Origin: Sphingomonas endolithica
Lineage (GTDB): Bacteria; Pseudomonadota; Alphaproteobacteria; Sphingomonadales; Sphingomonadaceae
NCBI RefSeq assembly: GCF_025231525.1
Contig: NZ_CP103057.1
Coordinates: 4,029,802-4,093,801 of the forward strand
Reading direction: 5' to 3'
Length of the DNA stretch: 64,000 nt
Positions 8,032 to 16,233 of this stretch are shown here, in pieces (positions within the stretch are counted from its first letter, which is position 1; each line of letters starts with the position of its first letter). Under the pieces are notes generated by a model. It was not told the origin of the DNA. It made no database searches and saw only the letters and a list, made by a program, of their open reading frames with translations. The translations under genes and the position numbers were made by a program.

Positions 8032-8328
8032 TCATATCACCCAGCTGCCGGCGGCTGGATCGGCGGGCTTCAGCGTCAGGTCCGGGCGTACCGTGGGGCC
8101 CAAAGCGCGGATGCGGTCTTTGATGTGGGCGGGGCGGGGGCCGTCCGCCGTCAAGGTGGCGTCGATGACGTAGGGGACGTTGACCCGCCTTGCGCCTTCC
8201 TCGGCGCGGAGGATCGCTTCGCCCTGGTCGGCGACGTCGATGGCATCCTCGACGTGCCGAGACCAGCCCTGGCCGGTCCACCACACGACGTCGCCGGTCG
8301 GCAGATCGTTACCGGTGAGGAGCTTCAT
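8032..8328 (-). CDS. DUF2849 protein of the sulfate-assimilation operon
   Basis: A 98-residue protein of the DUF2849 family, typically found next to sulfite reductase genes in alphaproteobacteria. Features include the N-terminal KLLTGNDLPTGDVVWW and a central DQGEAILRAEEGARRVNVPYV. It has no signal peptide or membrane helix. The start at 8328 overlaps the cobA stop by four bases (ATGA), so the two are translationally coupled. A 180-base gap with a degenerate repeat separates it from cysI. The function is unknown; conserved gene order points to sulfite reduction or siroheme supply. Confidence 0.87.
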   Translation of the reverse strand: MKLLTGNDLPTGDVVWWTGQGWSRHVEDAIDVADQGEAILRAEEGARRVNVPYVIDATLTADGPRPAHIKDRIRALGPTVRPDLTLKPADPAAGSWVI

Positions 8329-9113
8329 ACTGCTGCTTCCGCAATGCGCGCCCAGCGCGCGAGTTTGTCTTCGGCGTCGCTCAGTTCGACCACTTCGCCG
8401 ACGACGATGATCGCCGGGCTGGCGACCTTTTCGCGCTCCACCATCTGGCCGAGATCGGCGAGCAGGGTCTTGATCGCGCGGTGGCCGACGAGCGTGCCTT
8501 TTTCCAACACGGCGACGGGCATGTCCGGGGCGACGCCGTCGGCCATCAATTTGTCGGCGATGTCGGTGGCGGTGGCGACGCCCATATAGATGACGAGCGT
8601 ACGGCCCTGGCCGGCGAGGCCCGACCAGTCCTGATCGGCCAGGCCCTTGCACTGGCCGGCGACGAAGCTGACGGCGCTGCTATGATCGCGGTGGGTGAGC
8701 GGGAGCATGGCCTCGGCCGCGCAGCCGAGCGCGGCGGAGACGCCGGGGATCACCTCAACCGGCAAACCGGCGGCGCGCACCGCTTCGACTTCCTCGCCGC
8801 CGCGGCCGAAGATGAAGGGATCGCCGCCCTTGAGGCGGATGACGATCGCGCCGGTCTTCACATGCGCGACGATCAGCGCGTTGATCGCCTCCTGCGGCAG
8901 GGTGTGGCGGGCGCGCTGCTTGGCGACCGAGATGCGCTGGGCGGTTGGTGGCGCGATATCCAGCACGCGCGGATCGATCAGCCCGTCATGCACGACGATG
9001 TCGGCCTGGCGGAGCGCCTCGACCGCGCGGACGGTGAGCAGGCCGGGATCACCGGGGCCGGCGCCGACGAGGATGACACGCCCGCGGGCGGTGGGATCGA
9101 GGAGACTGGCCAT
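8325..9113 (-). CDS. cobA: Uroporphyrinogen-III C-methyltransferase
   Basis: A 262-residue SUMT enzyme that adds two SAM methyl groups to uroporphyrinogen III, giving precorrin-2, the first step towards siroheme. Signatures are the SAM loop VGAGPGDPGLLTVRAVEAL (about residues 16-34), VHDGLI, and IRLKGGDPFIFGRGGEE. It is the single-domain CobA type, without the CysG dehydrogenase/ferrochelatase domain, so those steps must be supplied elsewhere. It is first in the sulfate operon and probably provides the siroheme of CysI. It is divergent from the TonB-type gene; the gap holds two palindromes. Confidence 0.93.
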   Translation of the reverse strand: MASLLDPTARGRVILVGAGPGDPGLLTVRAVEALRQADIVVHDGLIDPRVLDIAPPTAQRISVAKQRARHTLPQEAINALIVAHVKTGAIVIRLKGGDPFIFGRGGEEVEAVRAAGLPVEVIPGVSAALGCAAEAMLPLTHRDHSSAVSFVAGQCKGLADQDWSGLAGQGRTLVIYMGVATATDIADKLMADGVAPDMPVAVLEKGTLVGHRAIKTLLADLGQMVEREKVASPAIIVVGEVVELSDAEDKLARWARIAEAAV

Positions 9114-9235
9114 CGCTGTCAGATGGTCCCCTGTTGGATCGGGCGCAACGCCAAGGTTGCTTGTGGCGGGGGTAGGGAAACTTTCGTATGGGCAGCGATG
9201 CTCCGGGGGAGGGGCATGATGCGGCTCGTATAGGG

Positions 9236-9249
9236 GCGACGATCGTCGC
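9236..9249. promoter_or_regulatory. 14-bp perfect palindrome in a divergent promoter region
   Basis: GCGACGATCGTCGC is perfectly self-complementary and lies between the divergently transcribed cobA operon and the TonB-type receptor gene. It could be an operator for the cobA operon, but a palindrome of this base composition may also occur by chance. Confidence 0.3.
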
Positions 9250-9284
9250 TTGCCTTTGCTGTATTGCTTGATTAGTACACCTAC

Positions 9285-9302
9285 CGACTACGGATGTAGT
9301 CG
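9285..9302. promoter_or_regulatory. Inverted repeat upstream of the TonB-type gene, BlaI/CopY-like
   Basis: CGACTAC-GGAT-GTAGTCG is a perfect 7-bp inverted repeat with a 4-base centre, 20 bases before the ATG of the outer-membrane gene. GACTAC...GTAGTC resembles operators of BlaI/CopY-type repressors. That assignment is from memory of the consensus and is an inference; no such regulator is encoded in the window. Confidence 0.45.
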
Positions 9303-9321
9303 TTGGTGTTGGGGGTGACGT

Positions 9322-11448
9322 ATGAAGCGATGCGGCATGGGAGCGGTGCTCCGCGTGACGATCACGGCGGTAGTTGTCGGCAGCAGTGCGGCAGCCATGC
9401 CGGCCACCGCGCAATCGACGGACGGCGGCACCACCACCGCGCCGCAGCCGGTGCAACCCGCCGCGACATCGCGCACCACCAACGGGCGGCAGGTGTACGA
9501 CGCCGCCTATTTCGCTGGTTATGCCCCGGCCAGCGCGCTGCAGATGGTGGAGCGCGTGCCGGGATTTGCGATCGAGTCGGTCGATTCCTCGGTGCGCGGG
9601 TTCGGCCAGACGGCGGGCAATGTCGTGATCAACGGGCAGCGGCCGAGCGCCAAGAGCGAGAGCCTGGAGACGATCCTGGCGCGCATTCCGGCAAGCCGCG
9701 TGGCGCGGATCGAGGTGGGGCCGGGCGACCAATTCGGCGCGGATTATTCGGGCAAGTCGCAGGTGCTGAACCTGGTGACGACCGCGGGCGGCGGGCTGGC
9801 GGGAACGGTGCAATTGGCGGCGTTGCGCGATTTCACCGGTACCGTGCGCCCAGCGGGGAGCGCATCGGCGCTGGTCAAGCGCGGCAAATCGACCTTCAAC
9901 GCATCGGTCACGGTTGAGAACGGGGCGACGACCGAGGAAGGGACCGACCGGCTGGTCAGCGTGACCGATGGCGTGTTGCAGGAATTCCGCCGCAAGGTGA
10001 ACGTGCAAGGCGAGCCGAACGTGTCGGTGGCGGGCTCCTGGGCGTATGAAGACGGTACCAACCGTACCGCGCACGCCAATGGCCGCGTGTTCATCGACCG
10101 GTACCGGCTGACGCAGCGTAACGACGTCACGCCGCTGACGGGTGCAGTGCGCGACGATCGGCTGACGCAGCGGCTGGACTATGACGAATATGAGCTGGGT
10201 GGTGACGTGACACGGCCGCTGGCCGGAGGTGGGTTGAAGCTGATCGGTCTGGCCACGCGGCGCAACCGCGACAGCCGGGATGCCGAGTTCAACCGCATCG
10301 CCAGCGATGTGATCGGCGGATCGACGCAGACGCTGCGCGATACGCTGGAGGAGACGGTGCTGCGCGTCGTGTGGAGCCGCGCCAAGCTTGGCGGCTGGAC
10401 GGTCGAGACGGGTGCCGAGGGGGTGATCAACCGGCTGGACAGCGACGTCGAACTGTTCTCGTTCGGGGGCGACGGGCAGCCGATCCGCATCGACCTGCCG
10501 GTCGACCAGGCAGTGGTGAAGGAAGTGCGCGGTGAGGCGTTCGTCAATGCCGGGCGGCCGCTGTCGCGGACGCTGCGCATCGACCTGGGGCTGACGCAGG
10601 AGCGATCGCGGATCACGGTGACCGGGGATGCCGAGGCGGAGCGCAGCCTGAGCTTCCTCAAACCCAAGGTGACGCTGGACTGGAAACCGTCGGCCAAGTG
10701 GCGGGCGCAGCTGACCGTGCAGCGCACGGTGGCGCAATTGCAGTTCGAGGATTTCATCAGCGGCGCCGAGCTGTCGAGCGGGCAGGTGAATGGCGGCAAT
10801 GTCGATCTGGTGCCGCAGCGCGCGTGGGAGGCGCTGGCGACGGTGGAGCGCAAGATATTGGGCGACGGGCTGTACAAGCTGGAGCTCGGATACAACCGCG
10901 TGTCGCTGGTGCAGGACCGGGTGCCGACGCCCGAGGGGTTCGATGCGCCGGGCAATCTCGGCAATGGCCGCACGTTCATCCTTCGCAACCGGATCGACGC
11001 GCCGCTCGGCGCGTTCGGGATCAAGGGTGGGCGGCTGACGCTGTACGGGTCGTATGTGTCGACATCGGTGAAGGACCCGTACACGCTGCGCTCGCGGCCC
11101 TTTTCGGGCAACAGCCTGTTCTATGGCGAGGCGACGTTCCGCCAGGACCTGAAAAAGGTCGCCTGGGGTTTTACCGCGACCGCCGACACCGCATCGACCA
11201 ATTACCGGCTCGACGAGACGGATCGTAATTACCGGACGATCCCGGAGATGAGCGCGTTTGCCGAATGGCGGCCGGATGCGCGGACCTCGCTCAACCTGAC
11301 GGTGGACAATCTGACCAGTGCCAAGAACCGGCGGCGGCGGACCTTTTATGAGCCCGACCGGCGGACGCGGGAGCCATCGTTGATCGAGTATCGCGAGCGG
11401 AGCCGGCATGTCGTGCCGACGCTGACGTTCAAGCGGAGTTTTGGGTGA
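9322..11448 (+). CDS. TonB-dependent receptor-type outer membrane protein
   Basis: A 708-residue outer membrane protein with a signal peptide (hydrophobic stretch at about residues 8-28, cleavage near PATAQS). A plug-like domain follows: ALQMVERVPGFAIESVDSS, VRGFGQTAGNVVINGQRPSAK, and IPASRVARIEVGPGDQFGAD. The rest has the alternating pattern of a beta barrel and ends in KRSFG. It is shorter than most siderophore receptors and belongs to the sphingomonad group of plug-barrel proteins of unknown substrate. No TonB box is obvious. It stands alone under an upstream inverted repeat, is divergent from the cobA operon, and is followed by a repeat island. Confidence 0.85.
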   Translation: MKRCGMGAVLRVTITAVVVGSSAAAMPATAQSTDGGTTTAPQPVQPAATSRTTNGRQVYDAAYFAGYAPASALQMVERVPGFAIESVDSSVRGFGQTAGNVVINGQRPSAKSESLETILARIPASRVARIEVGPGDQFGADYSGKSQVLNLVTTAGGGLAGTVQLAALRDFTGTVRPAGSASALVKRGKSTFNASVTVENGATTEEGTDRLVSVTDGVLQEFRRKVNVQGEPNVSVAGSWAYEDGTNRTAHANGRVFIDRYRLTQRNDVTPLTGAVRDDRLTQRLDYDEYELGGDVTRPLAGGGLKLIGLATRRNRDSRDAEFNRIASDVIGGSTQTLRDTLEETVLRVVWSRAKLGGWTVETGAEGVINRLDSDVELFSFGGDGQPIRIDLPVDQAVVKEVRGEAFVNAGRPLSRTLRIDLGLTQERSRITVTGDAEAERSLSFLKPKVTLDWKPSAKWRAQLTVQRTVAQLQFEDFISGAELSSGQVNGGNVDLVPQRAWEALATVERKILGDGLYKLELGYNRVSLVQDRVPTPEGFDAPGNLGNGRTFILRNRIDAPLGAFGIKGGRLTLYGSYVSTSVKDPYTLRSRPFSGNSLFYGEATFRQDLKKVAWGFTATADTASTNYRLDETDRNYRTIPEMSAFAEWRPDARTSLNLTVDNLTSAKNRRRRTFYEPDRRTREPSLIEYRERSRHVVPTLTFKRSFG

Positions 11449-11501
11449 GGGTTGGGGGTGTGCGGCTGGGGGGCTGAACTTGGGTGCGGCGGTACTTTCC
11501 T

Positions 11502-11586
11502 CCGTTCGTCCTGAGCTTGTCGAAGGGCGGCTGTTCGCGGGCTGTGGTTTGTGGGCATGTCCTTCGACAGGCTCAGGACGAACGGG
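11502..11586. repeat. Intergenic inverted repeat, family C
   Basis: Arms CCGTTCGTCCTGAGCTTGTC plus GAAGG and CCTTCGACAGGCTCAGGACG plus AACGG are near-perfect complements, about 35 bases apart. First of three different elements in the gap between the TonB-type gene and the convergent cyclophilin gene. Confidence 0.85.
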
Positions 11587-11621
11587 GGAGGGGGGTCGAT
11601 ATTCAGGTGCTCCAGCCACGG

Positions 11622-11729
11622 CGTCACCCCGGACTTGTTCCGGGGTCCACCCAGCGGCTTCCGATGCGGGTGGTGCCTCGGTCGCAGAGCTTGCGGCGCG
11701 GTGGACCCCGGAACTAGTCCGGGGTGACG
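11622..11729. repeat. Intergenic inverted repeat, family B
   Basis: Arms GTCACCCCGGACTTGTTCCG plus GGGTCCAC and GTGGACCCCGGAACTAGTCC plus GGGGTGAC are complementary apart from one or two bases. Each arm also folds on itself (CCCCGGA...TCCGGGG). Middle element of the island; related copies lie at 16093, 43815 and 54089, with half copies at 17774 and 32136. Confidence 0.85.
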
Positions 11730-11790
11730 GGTTGGTTTGTTACGAAATGGGTGGGATGATGCGCCGCGGTTTCTCGTGGTGCGATAAGCC

Positions 11791-11890
11791 GTTCCCCGGC
11801 GGAGGCCGGGGTCCAGTCGTGGGCGGTTTGTGATGTGCGTGGCGCTTTAACCGCCACCTGTCCGCCTGGGCCCCGGCCTTCGCCGGGGAG
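11791..11890. repeat. Intergenic inverted repeat, family A
   Basis: GTTCCCCGGCGGAGGCCGGG opens the element and GGGCCCCGGCCTTCGCCGGG closes it. Third element of the 479-base gene-free stretch 11449-11927, in which I see no coding signal. Confidence 0.85.
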
Positions 11891-11927
11891 CAAAGGGGGG
11901 TGCGTTCTTAGCCGGTGCCTGGGACCG

Positions 11928-12572
11928 CTACTTCTTGATCAGCCAGGGTTTGACCAGGCCGGTCGGCTTGGGCGGGCCGTCCAGCCGCCTTGCGCCGATC
12001 ACGCGGATCGATTGCTGGAGCATCTGGCCGCCCATGCCGCCGCCGGTGGGGCGCGCCAGGATGCGTTTTACGGTGTCCATGCCCTGCACGACATGGCCGA
12101 ACGCCGCATAGCCGGGGAAGTCGCCCTTGGCGTCGAAGCTGGGCAGTGCGCCGACCGTGATGAAGAAATTGCCGCCGGCGGAATTGGGCTCGGTGCGCCT
12201 GGCCATCGAGATCGTGCCGTCGGTGTGGCGGATGCCGGTACGGTCGGTGCGTTCGTGCTTGAACGGCGGCAGGATGCGGCGTGCGTCGGTGCGGATGCCG
12301 CCCTGGATGAAGCCGTATTGCGGCGCGTTCTTGCTACGCGCGGCACGGTAGATCACCGCGCCGTCGAAGCGGCCGTCATCGACATAAGCGAGGAAGTTCT
12401 TGGTCGTCTCGGGCGCGCGGCGGGTGTCCAGCGCGAGGACGATCTTGCCTTGCGCGGTGGCGAGCAGGACGCGGACGATGCCGCTGGGCTTGCGTGGCGG
12501 GGCGGCGAGCGTGGGGGCGGCGAGCGTGGGGGTGGCGAGCGTCAGGGCGAGGAGGGCTGGGAGGATGCGCAT
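11928..12572 (-). CDS. Secreted cyclophilin-type peptidyl-prolyl isomerase
   Basis: A 214-residue cyclophilin-fold prolyl isomerase with a signal peptide, so a periplasmic folding factor. The core features are VLALDTRRAPETTKNFLAYV, FDGAVIYRAARS (near the catalytic Arg), FIQGG, and the substrate-groove tract SAGGNFFITVGALPSFD with GYAAFGHVVQGMD. The signal peptide contains short tandem duplications (TLATPTLAAPTLAAP), reflecting a DNA repeat near 12505-12540. It has no close operon partner and converges on the TonB-type gene across a repeat island. Confidence 0.92.
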   Translation of the reverse strand: MRILPALLALTLATPTLAAPTLAAPPRKPSGIVRVLLATAQGKIVLALDTRRAPETTKNFLAYVDDGRFDGAVIYRAARSKNAPQYGFIQGGIRTDARRILPPFKHERTDRTGIRHTDGTISMARRTEPNSAGGNFFITVGALPSFDAKGDFPGYAAFGHVVQGMDTVKRILARPTGGGMGGQMLQQSIRVIGARRLDGPPKPTGLVKPWLIKK

Positions 12573-12632
12573 GGTGGGGGGCTAGGGGGTGATGGCGGGG
12601 GGTGCAAGAGTATCTCGGGCGGGGGCGCTTGG

Positions 12633-12666
12633 GGCTCTGGATCCCAGCGTTCGCTGGGATGACGGG
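12633..12666. repeat. Half copy of family E repeat
   Basis: CTCTGGATCCCAGCGTTCGC followed by TGGGATGACGGG: one self-complementary arm (ATCCCAGCG...CGCTGGGAT) of the family E element seen complete at 17430 and 31980. Confidence 0.6.
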
Positions 12667-12693
12667 GTGGTGGGGTGACGGTTCCGGGGGCGG

Positions 12694-14109
12694 TTAGCCG
12701 TCGCGCAGGCCGATGCCGATGCTGGCGCGGGCCTGGTCGGCTTCGTTGCTGACTACCGGATAGGCGCAGTAATCGGCGGCGTAATAGGCGCTGGGGCGGT
12801 GGTTGCCGGACCAGCCGACGCCGCCGAACGGGGCGCCCGAACTGGCGCCGTTGGTCGGCTTGTTCCAGTTGACGATGCCGGCGCGGGCATTGGCCCAGAA
12901 GCGGTCGTAGAGTTCGGGATTCTGGCTGATCAGCGAGGCGCTGAGCCCGTAGCGCGTGTTGTTGGCCTCGGCGATGGCATCGTCGAAGGTGTTGGCGCGG
13001 ATCACCTGCAGAATCGGGCCGAACAATTCGATATCCGGGCGATCGTTCATGTCGGTGGTGTCGATCAGGCCGGGGGTGAGGAACGGGCGGCCCTCGATCA
13101 GGCGTTCCGGGTGGCGGATCGGGCGGCCGCCGCGCATCATCAGTTCGAGGAAGCTTTCGGTCAGCAGGTCGGCGGATTCGTTGTCGATCACGCAGCCCAT
13201 GAACGGGGCGGGGGTGGCGTGCGGTTCGTCGACGATGATCTTGGCGCAGATCTTGTTCACCTGCTCGATCACCGCATCGTAGACGCGCGTGTCGACGATC
13301 AGGCGGCGCGCGGCGGTGCAGCGCTGCCCGGCGGTGGTGAAGGCGCTCTGCACGATCAGGGCGGCGGTGGAGTGGAGATCGGGCGATTCCCACACGATGA
13401 TCGGATTGTTGCCGCCCATCTCCAGCGCGAGGATCTTCTCGGGCTTGGTGGCGAAGGCGCGGTTGAGCGCGATGCCGGTGCGCGCCGAGCCGGTGAACAG
13501 CAGGCCGTCGATGCCGTCATGCGCGGCGAGCGCCTTGCCCTCGTCCGGGCCGCCGATGACGACGCGGATACAGCCTTCGGGGACGCCCGCGGCATGGAAG
13601 CAATCGACCAGGAAGGCGCCTACCGCTGGGGTCTTTTCGGACGGCTTGAACACCACTGCATTGCCGGCGAGCAACGCGGGGACGATGTGGCCGTTGGGCA
13701 GATGCGCGGGGAAGTTATAGGGGCCGAGCACCGCGAGCACGCCGTGCGGCTTGTGGCGCAGCGCCATGCGGCTGCCCATCGGCGCGTCCATGCGGCGCTG
13801 CGCGGTGCGTTCTGCATAGGCCTTGACCGAGATGTCGACCTTGGCGACGACCGAGTCCACCTCGGTGCGGGCCTCCCATAGCGGCTTGCCGGTTTCGCGG
13901 GCGATGAGATCGGTGAAGGCGTCGGCGCGCTGGCGGACGACGTTGCCGAAGCGGCGCAGCGTCTCGATGCGATAGGCGAGCGGGCGTGCGGCCCAGGCGG
14001 CCCAGCTGGCGCGGGCGGTGGCGACTTCCTCGTCGACGTCGCCGATCGGGCCGCGCCAGAGGATCGCACCGGTGGCCGGTTCGTGGGAGATGAGTTCGAA
14101 GGCTGGCAT
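12694..14109 (-). CDS. astD: Succinylglutamate-semialdehyde dehydrogenase
   Basis: A 471-residue NAD-dependent aldehyde dehydrogenase matching AstD, which oxidises N-succinylglutamate semialdehyde in the arginine succinyltransferase pathway. Visible are GPYNFPAHLPNGHIVPAL near residue 150, the NAD loop FTGSARTG, the general base in LEMGGNNPIIVW, and the catalytic Cys in SAFTTAGQRCTAARRL. The C terminus has NWNKPTNGASSGAPFGG, characteristic of AstD. The ATG at 14109 gives the family N terminus MPAFELIS; codons further upstream only shadow the hydrolase gene opposite. No astA, astB, astC or astE is in the window. Confidence 0.88.
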   Translation of the reverse strand: MPAFELISHEPATGAILWRGPIGDVDEEVATARASWAAWAARPLAYRIETLRRFGNVVRQRADAFTDLIARETGKPLWEARTEVDSVVAKVDISVKAYAERTAQRRMDAPMGSRMALRHKPHGVLAVLGPYNFPAHLPNGHIVPALLAGNAVVFKPSEKTPAVGAFLVDCFHAAGVPEGCIRVVIGGPDEGKALAAHDGIDGLLFTGSARTGIALNRAFATKPEKILALEMGGNNPIIVWESPDLHSTAALIVQSAFTTAGQRCTAARRLIVDTRVYDAVIEQVNKICAKIIVDEPHATPAPFMGCVIDNESADLLTESFLELMMRGGRPIRHPERLIEGRPFLTPGLIDTTDMNDRPDIELFGPILQVIRANTFDDAIAEANNTRYGLSASLISQNPELYDRFWANARAGIVNWNKPTNGASSGAPFGGVGWSGNHRPSAYYAADYCAYPVVSNEADQARASIGIGLRDG

Positions 14110-14217
14110 GGCGAGGTTCTTTGCCCGAGATTTACCAGAGGGTCTAGGCGCGGTCGAAGCGCTTGCCGGGCGCGGGCGGGACGGCGATAGGAAGGTTCGC
14201 AACCGCAGGACGCCGCC

Positions 14218-15078
14218 ATGGCCATGTATGACGATAGATATTGGTGGTCGAACGACGGGGTGCGGCTGCATTGCCGCGACTATCCCGGGCGGGCCGACCG
14301 GCCGCCGATCCTGTGCCTGCCGGGGCTGACGCGCAACGCGCGGGATTACGATGCGCTGGCGCGGCGGCTGGCGGGCGAGTGGCGGGTGATCGCGATCGAC
14401 CTGCGTGGGCGCGGCGAGAGCGGCTACGCCAAGGATCCGATGAGCTATGTGCCGCTGACCTATGTGCAGGATGTTGAGGGGTTGCTGCGCGAGCTGGGCG
14501 TCGAGCGCTACATCGCGTTCGGCACCTCGCTGGGCGGGATCGTGACGATGCTGCTGGCGGGAACGGCGCGCGAGACGTTCGTGGCGGCGTTGCTGAACGA
14601 TGTCGGGCCGGTGATCGAGACGGCGGGGCTGAGCCGCATCCGCAGCTATGTCGGCAAGTCGAACACCTGGCCGACCTGGATGCACGCCGCGCGCGCGGTG
14701 ATGGAGGCCAATGCCGACGTCTATCCGCATTATGAGATCGAGGATTGGCTGGCGATGGCCAAGCGGCTGTACCGGCTGAGCAGCGCGGGGCGCATCGTGC
14801 TGGATTACGACATGAAGATCGCCGAGCCGTTCCGCGTGCCGGGCAACGAGGCGGGGCCGGACATGTGGCGGGCGCTGGAGCAATTGCACAGCGTACCGAC
14901 CCTGATCGTGCGGGGCGCGAAATCCGACGTGCTGAGTGCGGCGACCGCGGCGCGGATGGCGGCGGCGTTGCCGGGATCGGAACTGGTGACGGTGGCGGAG
15001 ACGGGGCATGCGCCGACGCTGGGGGAAGCGGGGGCGGTGGCGGGGATCGAGCGGTTGTTGGCGAAGGTTGGGGGCTAG
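14218..15078 (+). CDS. Alpha/beta hydrolase
   Basis: A 286-residue alpha/beta-hydrolase-fold enzyme. The oxyanion region CLPGLTRNARDYDALA and DLRGRGES precede the nucleophile elbow GTSLGG (Ser near residue 103). The acid is probably in the LIVRGAKSDVLS strand, and the catalytic His in ETGHAPTL near residue 263. A cap region rich in Trp and Tyr (NTWPTWMHAARAVMEANADV) lies between. There is no signal peptide. The substrate cannot be read from sequence; esterase or C-C hydrolase activity are both possible. It is divergent from astD and followed by a repeat, then an SDR gene. Confidence 0.88.
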   Translation: MAMYDDRYWWSNDGVRLHCRDYPGRADRPPILCLPGLTRNARDYDALARRLAGEWRVIAIDLRGRGESGYAKDPMSYVPLTYVQDVEGLLRELGVERYIAFGTSLGGIVTMLLAGTARETFVAALLNDVGPVIETAGLSRIRSYVGKSNTWPTWMHAARAVMEANADVYPHYEIEDWLAMAKRLYRLSSAGRIVLDYDMKIAEPFRVPGNEAGPDMWRALEQLHSVPTLIVRGAKSDVLSAATAARMAAALPGSELVTVAETGHAPTLGEAGAVAGIERLLAKVGG

Positions 15079-15117
15079 GCGTGTTCTGGCGCACCCGATT
15101 CCGCGGGGACGAGGCAG

Positions 15118-15220
15118 TTCCCCGGCGGAGGCCGGGGCCCAGTCGCGAAGGTGGATGTTGTCGGGCGCCGCGCCGGTTTCATCCTGCTCTACTCCTGGGC
15201 CCCGGCCTTCGCCGGGGAAC
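15118..15220. repeat. Intergenic inverted repeat, family A
   Basis: TTCCCCGGCGGAGGCCGGGG and CTGGGCCCCGGCCTTCGCCG form the ends, about 50 bases apart, between the hydrolase and the SDR gene, both on the plus strand. The rest of the 230-base gap shows no gene. Confidence 0.85.
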
Positions 15221-15308
15221 AGTTTCGCAAGGGTGAACTCATCCTGTCAGTGGCGTTCTTGGGTGGAACCTCTCTCGCGTCAGCGCGTCTGCCCTTGCGA
15301 GTGAGGAG

Positions 15309-16073
15309 ATGCAGATGACCGACATTGCCGATGCCCATACCGAAGTCGTGAGCCTGAAGGGCAGGCGCGTGGCGATCACCGGCGGGACGACCGGGATCGG
15401 GCGTGCGATCGCGGTGCTGCTGGCGGCCGAGGGAGCGAAGGTGTTCGTCTGCGGGCGCGATGCGGCGCATCTGGCCGATGCCGTGGCGCGCATCCGCGAG
15501 GTCGGAGAGGGCGACGGGATCGCAATCGATCTGTCCGAGCCGGACAATGCCAAGAAGTTCGTCGCGGCAGGCGTCGCCTATCTCGGCGGGCTGGACGTCG
15601 CGGTGATCAATGCGGCGGTGGCGGCCGAGGGGCTGAGCGACATGTCCGAACAGGATCTGCGCTATGCGATCGCCACCGACTTCACCGCCTATCTGCTGAC
15701 CGCGCATGCTGCCGTTGAGGCCCTGAAGGAGGCGGGCGACATCGTGCTGATCGGATCGATGAGCGCGCATGTGCTCGGGCCGGGATCGACGGTTTATGCC
15801 GGGATCAAATACGGCATCCAGGGCTTTGGCGAAGCGCTGCGGCGCGAGCTGGGGCCGAAGGGCATTCGCGTGGCGAATGTCGAGCCGGGCAAGACCGGAT
15901 CGAGCATGCAGGAGCCGGACGTCTCGCCCGAGGAGCAGCGCGAGGCGATCAACAAGGACGAGATGCTGCGCGCGGAGGATATCGCGGTCGGCGTGCAGTA
16001 TCTGCTGACGCAGCCGCGCCGTGCGGTGGTGCAGCAGCTGACGATCACGCCGCGGGCGATGGCGGAGGAGTAG
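15309..16073 (+). CDS. SDR-family oxidoreductase
   Basis: A 254-residue short-chain dehydrogenase/reductase. The cofactor loop GGTTGIG is near residue 26, the structural NAAVAAEG motif near residue 100, the catalytic Ser in IGSMSAH, and YAGIKYG supplies the Tyr-xxx-Lys pair. CGRDAAH after beta-2 suggests NADP preference. The C-terminal part (MQEPDVSPEEQREAINKDEM, then DIAVGVQYLLTQP) is typical of the classical subfamily. The substrate is unknown. GAGGAG sits directly before the ATG. Repeats separate it from neighbours on both sides, so it is probably transcribed alone. Confidence 0.9.
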   Translation: MQMTDIADAHTEVVSLKGRRVAITGGTTGIGRAIAVLLAAEGAKVFVCGRDAAHLADAVARIREVGEGDGIAIDLSEPDNAKKFVAAGVAYLGGLDVAVINAAVAAEGLSDMSEQDLRYAIATDFTAYLLTAHAAVEALKEAGDIVLIGSMSAHVLGPGSTVYAGIKYGIQGFGEALRRELGPKGIRVANVEPGKTGSSMQEPDVSPEEQREAINKDEMLRAEDIAVGVQYLLTQPRRAVVQQLTITPRAMAEE

Positions 16074-16092
16074 GCGCCGCAACCGTCCTATT

Positions 16093-16201
16093 CGTCACCC
16101 CGGACTTGTCCCGGGGTCCACTGCGCCGGAGCCGCAGCGTTCCAGTCACTATTCGCATCCCAAAGCCGCTTGGTGGACCCCGGAACAAGTCCGGGGTGAC
16201 G
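16093..16201. repeat. Intergenic inverted repeat, family B
   Basis: CGTCACCCCGGACTTGTCCC plus GGGGTCCAC opens and GTGGACCCCGGAACAAGTCC plus GGGGTGACG closes the element, about 50 bases apart, filling the gap between the SDR gene and the GH130 gene. Confidence 0.85.
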
Positions 16202-16233
16202 GTGGTGGGATGGGAAATGAAGAGGATCCGCCA

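Noticed and set aside
9049..11619. Very long open frame (856 codons) on the minus strand opposite the TonB-type gene
   Set aside because: Its translation is rich in Arg, His and Pro with no domain, and it is the mirror of a well-supported plus-strand gene; high G+C produces such shadows.
11502..11890. Insertion sequence or CRISPR-like array
   Set aside because: The units are inverted rather than direct repeats, carry no transposase, have no target duplications I can see and no spacer pattern.
14110..15009. 300-codon N-terminal extension of the astD frame
   Set aside because: The extension lies antisense to the alpha/beta hydrolase and is Arg/Pro-rich; AstD proteins start at MPAFELIS-like sequences.
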